Assembly (NCBI GenBank): GCA_946183765.1
Contig: CAMHDC010000001.1
Location: 1-24,547, forward strand
Direction of reading: 5' to 3'
Source of the DNA: an uncultured Clostridia bacterium
Lineage (GTDB): Bacteria; Bacillota; Clostridia; Christensenellales; CAG-138
DNA length: 24,547 nt
Every line of letters starts with the position of its first letter. Positions within the stretch are counted from its first letter, which is position 1. A model generated the notes under the pieces. It did no database searches and had not been told where the DNA came from. It saw only the letters and a list, made by a program, of their open reading frames with translations. Shown here piece by piece: positions 1 through 7,109 of the stretch. The translations under genes and the position numbers were made by a program.

Positions 1-8
1 TGAAATCC

Positions 9-41
9 GTCAAACGCAGCGACATGTGCGGTGCGTTTGAC
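9..41. repeat. Inverted repeat, 10-bp arms
   Basis: GTCAAACGCA at 9-18 is the exact reverse complement of TGCGTTTGAC at 32-41, with a 13-base loop. It lies in the 129 bases before the 3' end of the DUF436 gene, where I see no supported coding region. There is no T-run on either side, so it is not an obvious intrinsic terminator. It could be a folded RNA or protein site, or the edge of a feature lying outside the window. Confidence 0.45.
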
Positions 42-114
42 ACACCGCAGGCCACGCCGCCCGGTACGCCAACGGCGCATAGGCGGGGCCTGGAAGCGAA
101 GCGAAGGCGGAGCC

Positions 115-146
115 CACAACAGATACGATTTATCGTATCTGTTGTG
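115..146. repeat. Perfect 15-2-15 palindrome over a stop codon
   Basis: CACAACAGATACGAT at 115-129 and its exact reverse complement at 132-146 are separated by two bases. The minus-strand stop codon of the DUF436 gene (130-132) sits at the centre, so the last residues (QQIR) are encoded by one arm. The hairpin would be very stable and lies exactly at the 3' end of the gene, which suggests transcription termination or mRNA 3'-end protection. The U-tract of a classical terminator is absent, so a repeat-element or protein-binding role is also possible. Confidence 0.75.
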
Positions 147-690
147 CGTACTGGGCTCTCGGGCCCCCCACGTACCGGGGCCGGGAGAAGGCCAGCACCA
201 GGTTCGCTTCGCCGATTTTCCGCAGGGGAGAGTGGACCGGCACCACCACGGGCCGCATATGCATGCCGATCAGGGTGTCGCCGACGTCCATGCCCAGGGT
301 GGCCTTGGATTGCAGCCCCTCCACCATGACGGGGTCCGCACACTGCTCGTAGAAGGCGGTGATGCAGGCGCCGCCGGCGTGGGCGTGGGGGCGCACCCAC
401 ACCTCGACGAGGCCCAGCTTCTCCGCGTCCGCCCGCTCCAGGCACAAAGAGCGGTTGATGTGCTCGCAGCCCTGGACGGCCAGAATGAGCCCCGCCTCCT
501 TCACGGCGGGCAGGACGCCCTTCAAAATGGCGGCGGCGGCGTCCGCACTGGAGTTGGAGCCGATGCGGCTGCCCACGGTCTCGCTGGTGGAGCAGCCCAG
601 GACCATGAGCTGGCCGGGCCGGGGCTTCGCCGCCTGGAGCAGGATATCCATGGCCTCCCGGGCCTGCTGGGTGATCGATTCAAAATCCAT
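130..690 (-). CDS. DUF436 / UPF0340 (YwlG-like) protein
   Basis: A 186-residue protein that I recognise as the DUF436 (UPF0340, B. subtilis YwlG) family, whose molecular role is not established. Family-like landmarks are an early GCSTSE segment (about residues 33-38), a GCEHINRSL segment near the middle, the PHAHAGGACITAFYE segment around residue 103, and the closing PRYVGGPRAQYA region. Length is normal for the family. The ATG has a purine-rich GAAGAAGG stretch upstream. The gene diverges from mutY across about 70 bases and has its own extended -10 promoter. Its last codons are built into a perfect palindrome, so the C-terminal tail may differ from that of relatives. I have not given a gene symbol because the role is unknown. 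Confidence 0.88.
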   Translation of the reverse strand: MDFESITQQAREAMDILLQAAKPRPGQLMVLGCSTSETVGSRIGSNSSADAAAAILKGVLPAVKEAGLILAVQGCEHINRSLCLERADAEKLGLVEVWVRPHAHAGGACITAFYEQCADPVMVEGLQSKATLGMDVGDTLIGMHMRPVVVPVHSPLRKIGEANLVLAFSRPRYVGGPRAQYAQQIR

Positions 691-721
691 ATCCGTTACC
701 TTCTTCTTTTATGATGGCTCC

Positions 722-730
722 AGTATAGCA
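722..730 (-). promoter_or_regulatory. Extended -10 promoter of the DUF436 gene
   Basis: Read on the minus strand this is TGC followed by TATACT (727 down to 722), an extended -10. I see no good -35. The predicted start of transcription is near 715, giving a leader of about 25 bases that contains the GAAGAAGG ribosome-binding stretch. Confidence 0.55.
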
Positions 731-745
731 CATTCGCCGCGGATA

Positions 746-754
746 TGGTATACT
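746..754 (+). promoter_or_regulatory. Extended -10 promoter of mutY
   Basis: TGG directly precedes TATACT (749-754). The mutY ATG is at 761, about where transcription from this -10 would begin, so the mRNA would be nearly or fully leaderless. No Shine-Dalgarno sequence lies between the -10 and the ATG. Confidence 0.55.
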
Positions 755-760
755 GCTTTC

Positions 761-1759
761 ATGGAATTTACGGACGCTTTGCTCCAATGGTATGACTCCC
801 ACAAGCGCGCCCTGCCCTGGCGGGGGGCGGGGGACGCCTATGCCGTTTTGGTGTCGGAGATCATGCTCCAGCAGACCCGGGCGGCGGCGGTGATCCCCTA
901 TTATGGCCGGTTCATGACGGAATTGCCCACGGTGGAAGCTTTGGCCGCCTGCGACGAGGAACGGCTGCTGAAGCTGTGGGAGGGCCTCGGCTACTATTCC
1001 CGGGCCCGGAACCTGAAGAAGTGCGCTCAGGCGGTGGCGGAAGAATACGGCGGCCGGTTCCCCCGGACCGCCGAACAGCTGCAAAAGCTTCCGGGGATCG
1101 GCCCCTACACCGCCGGCGCCATCGCTTCCATCGCCTTCGGCCGGCCTGAGCCCGCCGTGGACGGGAACGTGCTGCGGGTCATGGCCCGGCTTAGTGAGGA
1201 CGACGGGAACGTGACGGACCAGAGGGTCCGGGACCGGTGGACCGCCTTTCTGCGGGGCAGGATGGGCGATCGGCCCGGGGATCTGAACCAGGCCTTTATG
1301 GATCTGGGGTCCCTCGTTTGCCTGCCCAAAGGCCCCCTGTGCGACAGCTGCCCCCTGGCCTCCTTCTGCGGGGCCCGTGCCCACGGGACCCAGGCTCTGT
1401 ACCCCAACCGGGGCGAGAAGAAGGCGAAGCGGCAGGAGGATCTGACCGTGTTCGCCGTGAGAAGCGGCGACAGCTTCCTGATCCGCCGCCGCCCGAAAAC
1501 GGGCCTCCTTTCGGGGCTGTACGAGCTGCCCAACCGGCAGGGACACCTTTCCCGGACCGAGATCGGCGAGGCGCTGACGGAGCTGGGCGTCCGGCCCCTG
1601 GGAGCCTGGGAGATCGTCCGCCGGCAGCACGTCTTCACTCACGTGATCTGGTCCATGCAGGTGGTGCGGCTGAACGCGGAACTTGTGGAGGTGCCGGGAT
1701 ACGCCTGGTATTCGGGCAGCGAGCCCGTCCCCGAGGCGTTTTTGAAATGTTTGCGATAG
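761..1759 (+). CDS. mutY: A/G-specific adenine DNA glycosylase
   Basis: A 332-residue MutY that removes adenine mispaired with 8-oxoguanine in base excision repair. The catalytic Glu33 is in SEIMLQQT, the helix-hairpin-helix LPGIGPYTAGA spans about 110-120, and Asp134 lies in VDGN. The 4Fe-4S cluster ligands show the classical spacing C187-x6-C194-x2-C197-x5-C203. Residues from about 220 to the end match the NUDIX-like domain that reads 8-oxoG (GLLSGLYELP, then HVFTHVIW). The ATG at 761 was chosen because MutY-like sequence begins there (LLQWYDSHKRALPWR); the frame stays open upstream to 359, but that stretch lies opposite the DUF436 gene. The start has no Shine-Dalgarno sequence, in line with a leaderless transcript. 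A DUF3592 gene follows after about 18 bases. Confidence 0.95.
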   Translation: MEFTDALLQWYDSHKRALPWRGAGDAYAVLVSEIMLQQTRAAAVIPYYGRFMTELPTVEALAACDEERLLKLWEGLGYYSRARNLKKCAQAVAEEYGGRFPRTAEQLQKLPGIGPYTAGAIASIAFGRPEPAVDGNVLRVMARLSEDDGNVTDQRVRDRWTAFLRGRMGDRPGDLNQAFMDLGSLVCLPKGPLCDSCPLASFCGARAHGTQALYPNRGEKKAKRQEDLTVFAVRSGDSFLIRRRPKTGLLSGLYELPNRQGHLSRTEIGEALTELGVRPLGAWEIVRRQHVFTHVIWSMQVVRLNAELVEVPGYAWYSGSEPVPEAFLKCLR

Positions 1760-1777
1760 ACAGAAAGGAGGACGGCC

Positions 1778-2224
1778 ATGGTTCGATGGGATAAGGTGCT
1801 GCTGCTGTTCTTTGGCCTTTCCCTGGTGGGCTGGGTGTGCTTCGTCTACGGCGTCCTGCGGGAGCGCTGGTTCCGCCGGAAGCTGGAACGGGAGACGGAG
1901 CAGGCGGAGGCCACCGTCCTTCAATACACCGTCAAGACCGTGTCCGAGGGCCGGTATCGGACCCGCAACGGCTATTTCCCCGTCCTCAGCTTCCCCGTCA
2001 ACGGGAGCGAAGCACAGATCCAGGCCAAGGAGGAGCTGAAGCCCGAGGAGCATCCCGAGGGCTCCAAAGTCACCCTGTGGTTCGATCCCTACGATCCCAG
2101 GCATCTGCATATGACGCCGGACGACAACGAGATCGGCAGCGGTGTGAAGCGCCTGAGCCTGTTTTTCATCCTGGGCGCGGCCGTGGTGAGCCTGATCGTC
2201 GGCGTCTTTGCATTTCGGGGATAG
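1778..2224 (+). CDS. DUF3592-like membrane protein
   Basis: A 148-residue protein with a hydrophobic segment at about 7-27, a polar middle region of about 90 residues, and a second hydrophobic segment at about 126-145. The middle has the DUF3592 pattern: a beta-rich stretch (TVLQYTVKTVSEGRYRTRNG) followed by YFPVLSFPVNG, then a VTLWFDPYDPRHLHM segment. The family is widespread and of unknown function. A strong AAAGGAGG ribosome-binding site lies about 10 bases before the ATG. It follows mutY by 18 bases and is probably cotranscribed with it, although no functional link is obvious. Confidence 0.8.
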   Translation: MVRWDKVLLLFFGLSLVGWVCFVYGVLRERWFRRKLERETEQAEATVLQYTVKTVSEGRYRTRNGYFPVLSFPVNGSEAQIQAKEELKPEEHPEGSKVTLWFDPYDPRHLHMTPDDNEIGSGVKRLSLFFILGAAVVSLIVGVFAFRG

Positions 2225-2303
2225 ATTGGGAAGGGGCTTTTGCCATCCGCCGCTGACAGCCTGCGCGTATTTTGAATCGAGAAGAGATTTTCCGCACACA
2301 ATA

Positions 2304-2362
2304 GACACCGACCCACATAGGATGAAAGGAAAGCGTTTCATCGGGAAGGAAAGATCGGTGTC
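2304..2362 (+). promoter_or_regulatory. Possible hairpin over the ytxC-like start codon
   Basis: GACACCGA (2304-2311) is complementary to TCGGTGTC (2355-2362), which includes the proposed GTG start at 2358. Nested inside are GATGAAA (2321-2327) and TTTCATC (2336-2342) with an 8-base loop. Folding would pair the start codon and place the GGAAGGA ribosome-binding stretch inside the structure. Complementarity is read directly from the sequence; a regulatory role is inference. Confidence 0.35.
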
Positions 2363-3101
2363 ATCCTGGATCATTCAGACAATGGAATACGACGTGGACC
2401 TGGAAGCTCTGCTGGAAAGAAGGCTCCGGGAAAGCGGCGCGCCCTACGCCCTGTCGGCGGCGCTGGGCGGCGTAGGCGTGCGCATGGAGGGGCGACAGGG
2501 GCTGAACGCTCTGGCGAAGGCGCTGAGCGCGGTGCTGATCCACGATCTGGCCCCCTTCGAGGTGGCGGCCATGGCGGACGAAACGCCCCTCGGCCTGGAG
2601 GACAGACGGCAGGTCCTGAGCCGGGCGGTGGACGCGGCGCGCAAGCGGGAGGATCTAAGCGAGGTCGCTGCCCGGCTCGGCGAGTACCTCCGGGAGGAGG
2701 GGAAGCTGTGCCTGGAGGGCTTTTTGCGGTTTCGGATGCGCTCGACCCTGCTCTTTTGGCGGCTGTGCGTGGAGGACGCCTTTTCGGGGGTGCTGCTGGA
2801 AAAGGAATACGGCGAAGCGGCGGACGTGCTCCGGCTTCTGCTGAACGCCCGGCCGCCCCGGTGTCCGTCCCTGCGGCTGTGTCTCCACGGGGACGGCCTC
2901 TGCTCCCTGACGGACGGGGAGGAGCTTCGGATGGAGTACGTGGACGAAAGCGGCGAGGGGATCATCAGCCTGCTCATCGGCATGGCCCCGGCCCGTCTCT
3001 TCGTCTACGACCTCTCCGGCGGCGCCCGCAAGGAGCTGGTCCACGCCCTCACCGAGATATTCTCCGGCCGCGTCTGCCTGTATACCGGAGAGTTTCCATA
3101 A
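2358..3101 (+). CDS. ytxC: YtxC-like sporulation protein
   Basis: A protein of about 247 residues that resembles the YtxC family (annotated as a putative sporulation protein; biochemical role unknown). Landmarks in family order are CLEGFLRFRMRS, then VEDAFSGVLLEKEYGEAADVLRLLL, then IISLLIGMAPARLFVYDL and the closing ALTEIFSGRVCLYTG. The frame is open from 2208. I prefer the GTG at 2358 because GGAAGGA lies about seven bases upstream; ATGs at 2322 and 2382 have poorer ribosome-binding sites. Similarity begins only near residue 10, so the exact start is uncertain. The gene stands alone between the DUF3592 gene and dnaX. If the call is right, it suggests the organism, or its recent ancestor, forms spores. 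Confidence 0.75.
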   Translation: MSSWIIQTMEYDVDLEALLERRLRESGAPYALSAALGGVGVRMEGRQGLNALAKALSAVLIHDLAPFEVAAMADETPLGLEDRRQVLSRAVDAARKREDLSEVAARLGEYLREEGKLCLEGFLRFRMRSTLLFWRLCVEDAFSGVLLEKEYGEAADVLRLLLNARPPRCPSLRLCLHGDGLCSLTDGEELRMEYVDESGEGIISLLIGMAPARLFVYDLSGGARKELVHALTEIFSGRVCLYTGEFP

Positions 3102-3128
3102 ATATTGCTTTTCTCCGCGCTTCTGCTG

Positions 3129-3137
3129 TGGTATACT
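3129..3137 (+). promoter_or_regulatory. Extended -10 promoter of dnaX
   Basis: TGG directly followed by TATACT (3132-3137), about 20 bases before the dnaX ATG. It is followed by an ACAGGAGG ribosome-binding site at about 3143-3150. A TTGCTT at 3105-3110 is 21 bases from the -10 and too far to be a normal -35. Confidence 0.6.
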
Positions 3138-3156
3138 GATACGACAGGAGGCGCGT

Positions 3157-4857
3157 ATGGCGTATCAGGCATTGTACAGGACCTACCGGCCCGAGCGGTT
3201 CGGGCAGATGGCGGGTCAAAAGCATATCACCACCATCCTCATGAACCAGGTGCGGGAGGGGCAGCCGTCCCACGCCTATCTGTTCTGCGGCTCCCGGGGC
3301 ACGGGCAAGACCACCACGGCCCGCATCCTGGCCAAGGCTATCAACTGTCTTCACCCCGAGAACGGGGAGCCCTGCCTGGCGTGCGACAGCTGCCGCACGG
3401 CCGCCGGGCAGAACGCGGACATCATCGAGATCGACGCCGCCAGCAACAACAGCGTGGATAACGTCCGCGATCTCATCTCCCAGGCTCAGTTCGCGCCGCT
3501 TCAGTTAAAGTATCGGGTCTTCATCATCGACGAGGTCCACATGCTCTCCGGTTCCGCCTTCAACGCGCTGTTGAAGACGCTGGAGGAGCCGCCGGAGCAC
3601 GTGGTGTTCATATTGGCCACTACGGAGCCCCAAAAGCTCCCGGCCACCATCATCTCCCGCTGCCAGCGGTTCGACTTCCATCGGCTCACCGTGCCGGAGA
3701 TCATCGGCTATATGCAGTATATCCTGAAGGCGGACGGGGCCTCTGTGGAGCCGGATGGCCTCAGGATCATCGCCCGGGCGGCGGACGGCGGCATGCGGGA
3801 CGCCCTGTCGCTTCTCGATCAGTGCCTGTCCTTCTGCGGCGGCAAGGTCACGGCGAAGGACGTGCAGAACGTGCTGGGCATCATGGACGAGAACTTCCTC
3901 TTCGACATGGCGGACACGCTCCTTTCCGGCGACGCCAAGGGGGCGCTGACGGATCTGGATCAGGTGGTGCGCCAGGGTCGGGACATGGCCGTCTTCGCCG
4001 GGGAGCTGGCGGGGCATCTGCGCTCGCTCCTGCTGGCCAAGGCCTGCGGCGACTGCGCGGATCTCCTGGCGGTGACGGCGGACCGCATGGCCCGCTATCA
4101 GAAGCAGGCCCAAAAGCACGCCAACGCCCGCATCCTCTACGCCATGGAAAAGCTCATGGCCGTTCAGAACGATATGCGCTACTTCCCCTCGCCCCGGATG
4201 CTCCTGGAAACGGTGCTGGTGCGGATCGCCCAGCCCGTGGACGACGAGAGCGTGGAGGCCCTCTCCGCCCGCCTCGCTTTGGTGGAGGAGAAGCTGAAAA
4301 ACGGCGTACCCGCGCCGGCCCCTGCCCATGCCTCTGCACCGGCACCGGAGGCAGCGCCGGTCTATGACGAGGACTATATCCCCGAACCGCCTCCGGAGGA
4401 GGGGTATCTGCCCCCGGAAGCGTACGAACCGGAACCGGCCCCTGCGCCGGCGGCGCCTCAGCCCCGGCCCGAACCCAAGCCGCAGCCCAGGATGGAGCCT
4501 CCGGCCCCCAAGGCGGAAGCGCCCCGGCCCAAGCCCGCCCCTCAGCCTGCGGCGGGCGGCGACGCCGACGCCCTGTGGAAACAGGTCCTTGCTCGGGTCC
4601 AGAAGGTGAACGCCTTCGTGCGGCAGCTGGCGGCCTACGGCCAGGCCGCCGAGCTCACCGAGGACCAGCTGACGGTGACCTTCCCGCCGGAGTACGCAGG
4701 GAAGCTGAAGATGCTCAATTCCCGAAGCGTGGCCACCATCCAGGGGGAGCTGGACGCCCTCAAACCCGGGGTGCGGCTGCTCCTGCGGGAGGGGGAGAAC
4801 GACAGCGACGTGGCGGACCTGGTGGGCCTCTTCAAGGACAAACTGACGATCACCTGA
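3157..4857 (+). CDS. dnaX: DNA polymerase III subunit gamma/tau
   Basis: A 566-residue clamp-loader ATPase of the replisome. The AAA+ core shows Walker A GSRGTGKT (45-52), a zinc-binding Cys cluster (C64, C73, C76, C79), Walker B VFIIDEVHML (121-130), sensor 1 ATTEPQKLP (154-162) and the SRC arginine-finger motif near 167-169. After the clamp-loader domains comes a Pro/Ala/Glu-rich linker of about 80 residues (about 385-465) and then a tau-like C-terminal domain (ALWKQVLARVQKVNAF onward). Length is normal for a Firmicutes tau. An ACAGGAGG ribosome-binding site supports the ATG. I saw no A-rich slippery heptamer at the linker that would suggest programmed frameshifting to gamma. ybaB and recR follow in the conserved order. 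Confidence 0.97.
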   Translation: MAYQALYRTYRPERFGQMAGQKHITTILMNQVREGQPSHAYLFCGSRGTGKTTTARILAKAINCLHPENGEPCLACDSCRTAAGQNADIIEIDAASNNSVDNVRDLISQAQFAPLQLKYRVFIIDEVHMLSGSAFNALLKTLEEPPEHVVFILATTEPQKLPATIISRCQRFDFHRLTVPEIIGYMQYILKADGASVEPDGLRIIARAADGGMRDALSLLDQCLSFCGGKVTAKDVQNVLGIMDENFLFDMADTLLSGDAKGALTDLDQVVRQGRDMAVFAGELAGHLRSLLLAKACGDCADLLAVTADRMARYQKQAQKHANARILYAMEKLMAVQNDMRYFPSPRMLLETVLVRIAQPVDDESVEALSARLALVEEKLKNGVPAPAPAHASAPAPEAAPVYDEDYIPEPPPEEGYLPPEAYEPEPAPAPAAPQPRPEPKPQPRMEPPAPKAEAPRPKPAPQPAAGGDADALWKQVLARVQKVNAFVRQLAAYGQAAELTEDQLTVTFPPEYAGKLKMLNSRSVATIQGELDALKPGVRLLLREGENDSDVADLVGLFKDKLTIT

Positions 4858-4891
4858 ACATAAACAAATCTTTTTTACGGAGGTATTTCAT

Positions 4892-5230
4892 ATGGCAAAG
4901 CACGGCGGATTCCCCATGGGCGGCATGGGCAACATGCAGCAGCTCATGAAGCAGGCCCAGCGGATGCAGGAGAACATGCAGAAGAAACAGGCGGAGCTCA
5001 ACGCCCAGGAGTTCTCGGCGTCCTCCGGCGGCGGCATGGTGAAGGTCACGGTGAACGGGGCCCGGGAGGTCCTGTCTGTCGAGATCGACCCCCAGTGCGT
5101 GGACCCGGACGACGTGGAGATGCTCCAGGATCTGGTGCTCTCGGCGGTGAACAGCGCCCTCAAGGAGGCGGCGACCACCGTGGAGCAGGAGATGGGCAAG
5201 CTCACCGGCGGCATGAATCTGGGCTTCTAA
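4892..5230 (+). CDS. YbaB/EbfC nucleoid-associated protein
   Basis: A 112-residue protein of the YbaB/EbfC family, small dimeric DNA-binding proteins usually encoded between dnaX and recR. It has a Gly/Met-rich N-terminus (GGFPMGGMGNMQQLMKQAQ), a long amphipathic helix with many Gln and Met, then the family core (EFSASSGGGMVKVTVNGAREV, VEIDPQCVDPDDVEMLQDLV) and a C-terminal helix ending GGMNLGF. The ATG has an ACGGAGG ribosome-binding site. It lies 34 bases after dnaX and 3 bases before recR, so the three genes are almost certainly one operon. Confidence 0.95.
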   Translation: MAKHGGFPMGGMGNMQQLMKQAQRMQENMQKKQAELNAQEFSASSGGGMVKVTVNGAREVLSVEIDPQCVDPDDVEMLQDLVLSAVNSALKEAATTVEQEMGKLTGGMNLGF

Positions 5231-5233
5231 GCT

Positions 5234-5827
5234 ATGGCCATCGAATCCATCGAACGGCTGACGGTGCAGCTGGGCCGGCTCCCGGGCATCGGGCGCAAGA
5301 CGGCGGCCCGGCTGGCCTATCATATTTTGGGCGTCCCGGAGGAGCAGGCGCAGGAGCTGGCTCAGGCCATCACCGATGCCCGGTCTAAGGTCCACAACTG
5401 TCCGGTCTGCGGCACCTACACCGACGGGGAGCTGTGCGAGATCTGCGCCGATCCCCGGCGGCGGACGGACGTGCTCTGCGTGGTGTCGGACCCCAGGGAC
5501 GTGATCGCCATGGAGAAGACCCGGGAGTTCAACGGCCGCTATCACGTGCTCTTCGGCGCCCTGTCCCCCATGGAGGGCATCGGCCCCAAGGACATCAAGA
5601 TCAACGAGCTGCTGGAGCGCTGCAGGGAGGGCGAGGTGAAGGAGGTCATCTTGGCCACCAATCCGGACGTGGAGGGGGAGGCCACCGCCTCCTACATCGC
5701 CCGCCTGCTGAAACCTTTGGGCGTCACCGCCTCCCGCATCGCCCACGGCATCCCCATCGGCGGGAACCTGGAATACACCGACGAGGTGACCCTGGCCAAG
5801 GCCCTGGAGGGCCGGCGGAATCTGTAA
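5234..5827 (+). CDS. recR: Recombination mediator protein RecR
   Basis: A 197-residue RecR, which acts with RecF and RecO to load RecA at gaps. It shows the N-terminal helix-hairpin-helix (LPGIGRKTAARLAYH, about 16-30), a four-Cys zinc finger (C56, C59, C68, C71), then a Toprim domain beginning at LCVVSDPRDVIAMEK and including ATNPDVEGEATA. The C-terminal Walker-like region (GIPIGGNLEYTDEVTLAKAL) is complete and length is normal. The start follows the ybaB stop by three bases and has no clear Shine-Dalgarno sequence, so translation probably depends on coupling to ybaB. An intrinsic terminator follows at once. Confidence 0.97.
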   Translation: MAIESIERLTVQLGRLPGIGRKTAARLAYHILGVPEEQAQELAQAITDARSKVHNCPVCGTYTDGELCEICADPRRRTDVLCVVSDPRDVIAMEKTREFNGRYHVLFGALSPMEGIGPKDIKINELLERCREGEVKEVILATNPDVEGEATASYIARLLKPLGVTASRIAHGIPIGGNLEYTDEVTLAKALEGRRNL

Positions 5828-5831
5828 AACG

Positions 5832-5863
5832 AAAAGAGCGCATGGAAGCCCATGCGCTTTTTT
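5832..5863 (+). terminator. Intrinsic terminator after recR
   Basis: GCGCATGG (5838-5845) pairs with CCATGCGC (5850-5857) around an AAGC loop, followed by six T and preceded by an A-rich stretch. It closes the dnaX-ybaB-recR operon. Confidence 0.92.
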
Positions 5864-5924
5864 GCGCCTCAACCACCGCGCGAGTTCACTCCCGCGCCGG
5901 TCGCTGGCGGATCGCGGGCCGGTC

Positions 5925-5933
5925 TGCTATGAT
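5925..5933 (+). promoter_or_regulatory. Extended -10 promoter of the XRE-type gene
   Basis: TGC directly followed by TATGAT (5928-5933), about 30 bases before the ATG at 5965. No convincing -35 is seen. Confidence 0.5.
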
Positions 5934-5964
5934 AAGGCCATCGAAAGCAAGGAGGACAACACCT

Positions 5965-6975
5965 ATGGATATGGGAAAAGAGATCCGCCGCCTGCGGCAG
6001 GATCGGGGCCTCACTCAGGAAGCCCTGGCGGCGGCCCTGAACGTGACCGCCCAGACCGTCAGCAAGTGGGAGTGCGGCAACAGCATCCCCGACGTGCAGC
6101 TGCTGCCGGAGATCGCCGTATACTTCGGCGTCACCATCGACCAGCTCTTCGCCATGACCCCCCAGCAGCAGATGGAGCGGATCGAAAACCGCATCTACGC
6201 CCGGGGCCTCTTCGACGAGGCCGAGGAGCGGCAGATCGAGCAGCAGCTGGCCGCCTTCGGGGAGGATCCGGCCCTGAAGGGCCAGGCGGAGCTTCTTTTG
6301 ACCAAGCTTTACAACAACCAGGCCGAACAGTATCGGCTGCTGGCGGTGGAGCACGGCAAGGCGGCCGTGGAGGAGACGAAAGGAGACCGGGACGCCGTCA
6401 GCGAGCTCTGCAACGCCTGGGGCAGCTATATCCCCGACTGGAACGTGCGGAACCACCACGCCCTCATCGCCTGGCTCAGCGACTACTGCGAGAGGAACCC
6501 GAGGAATCGGTGCCCGCTCATGTGGCTCCTGGACAATCTGATCGACGACCGCCGACTCGCCGAGGCCAAGGCCTGGCTCGAAAAGCTGGCGGCCATGGAC
6601 AACACATTCCGCACCCCCATGTACCGGTATCTGATCGCCCTGGCCGAGGGCAAGGGCGAGGCCGACCAGCGACTGAAGGAGCTGGAAGCCCTGGAGGACG
6701 ACTGGTGCCTGGCTCTGACCCTGGGGGACATCTACACCCAGCGGCAGGCGTACGACAAGGCCGTCGAGTGGTACAGGAAAGGCCAGCAGATGCAGCCCGC
6801 CCCCAAGTTCACCGATGCCGCCACCAGCATCGCCCACATCTGTGAGATACGGGGCGACAAGGCGGGCGCCGTCGCCGCCTACCGGGAGGTCCTGCGCATC
6901 CTGCGGGAGGACTGGGGCGTCGTCAGCGGCGAGACCCGGGACGAGATCGAGCGGGCCATCCGAAAGCTGCAATAG
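5965..6975 (+). CDS. XRE-family regulator with helical repeat-like C-terminus
   Basis: A 336-residue protein. Residues 1 to about 62 are a Cro/C1-type helix-turn-helix (IRRLRQDRGLTQEALAAALNVTAQTVSKWECGNSIPDVQLLPEIAVYFGV). The remainder is helical and in places resembles tetratricopeptide-like repeats (for example LGDIYTQRQAYDKAVEWYRKGQ and ICEIRGDKAGAVAAYREVLRIL near the C-terminus), which suggests a protein- or peptide-responsive region. The frame is open far upstream into recR, but the ATG at 5965 is preceded by AAGGAGG and a promoter. It stands alone between two terminators, so its targets cannot be inferred from neighbours; self-regulation is possible. Confidence 0.88.
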   Translation: MDMGKEIRRLRQDRGLTQEALAAALNVTAQTVSKWECGNSIPDVQLLPEIAVYFGVTIDQLFAMTPQQQMERIENRIYARGLFDEAEERQIEQQLAAFGEDPALKGQAELLLTKLYNNQAEQYRLLAVEHGKAAVEETKGDRDAVSELCNAWGSYIPDWNVRNHHALIAWLSDYCERNPRNRCPLMWLLDNLIDDRRLAEAKAWLEKLAAMDNTFRTPMYRYLIALAEGKGEADQRLKELEALEDDWCLALTLGDIYTQRQAYDKAVEWYRKGQQMQPAPKFTDAATSIAHICEIRGDKAGAVAAYREVLRILREDWGVVSGETRDEIERAIRKLQ

Positions 6976-6993
6976 CGAGACGTCTGAACAGCC

Positions 6994-7021
6994 GCGGAGC
7001 GGGAGGACCGCTCCGCTTTTT
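6994..7021 (+). terminator. Intrinsic terminator after the XRE-type gene
   Basis: GCGGAGCGG (6994-7002) pairs with CCGCTCCGC (7008-7016) around a five-base loop, followed by five T. Confidence 0.9.
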
Positions 7022-7044
7022 GTCGAGAGAATAATATATTATCC

Positions 7045-7073
7045 TTGACGAACGGGGCGCGCCGTGATACAGT
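7045..7073 (+). promoter_or_regulatory. Promoter of lysA
   Basis: TTGACG (7045-7050), a 17-base spacer, and TACAGT (7068-7073) with TGA just upstream as an extended -10. Transcription should begin near 7080, leaving a leader of about 30 bases, too short for a lysine riboswitch. Confidence 0.7.
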
Positions 7074-7109
7074 AAGGGCACTTTTTTACAGTCATGGGAG
7101 AAACAGGCT

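Noticed and set aside
359..760. Upstream extension of the mutY reading frame
   Set aside because: The frame is open but lies opposite the DUF436 gene; MutY similarity begins only at the ATG at 761 and the promoter lies between.
680..2374. Long minus-strand open frame opposite mutY and the DUF3592 gene
   Set aside because: High-GC shadow frame with composition unlike a real protein, no ribosome-binding site, and it runs through well-supported genes.
4291..4310. Programmed frameshift site in dnaX
   Set aside because: The only A-run near the linker is five A long, without a slippery AAAAAAG heptamer.
4860..4891. Terminator between dnaX and ybaB
   Set aside because: There is a TTTTTT run but no stem before it.
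7022..7109. Lysine riboswitch or T-box before lysA
   Set aside because: The predicted leader is only about 30 bases and no T-box or conserved lysine-riboswitch core is visible.
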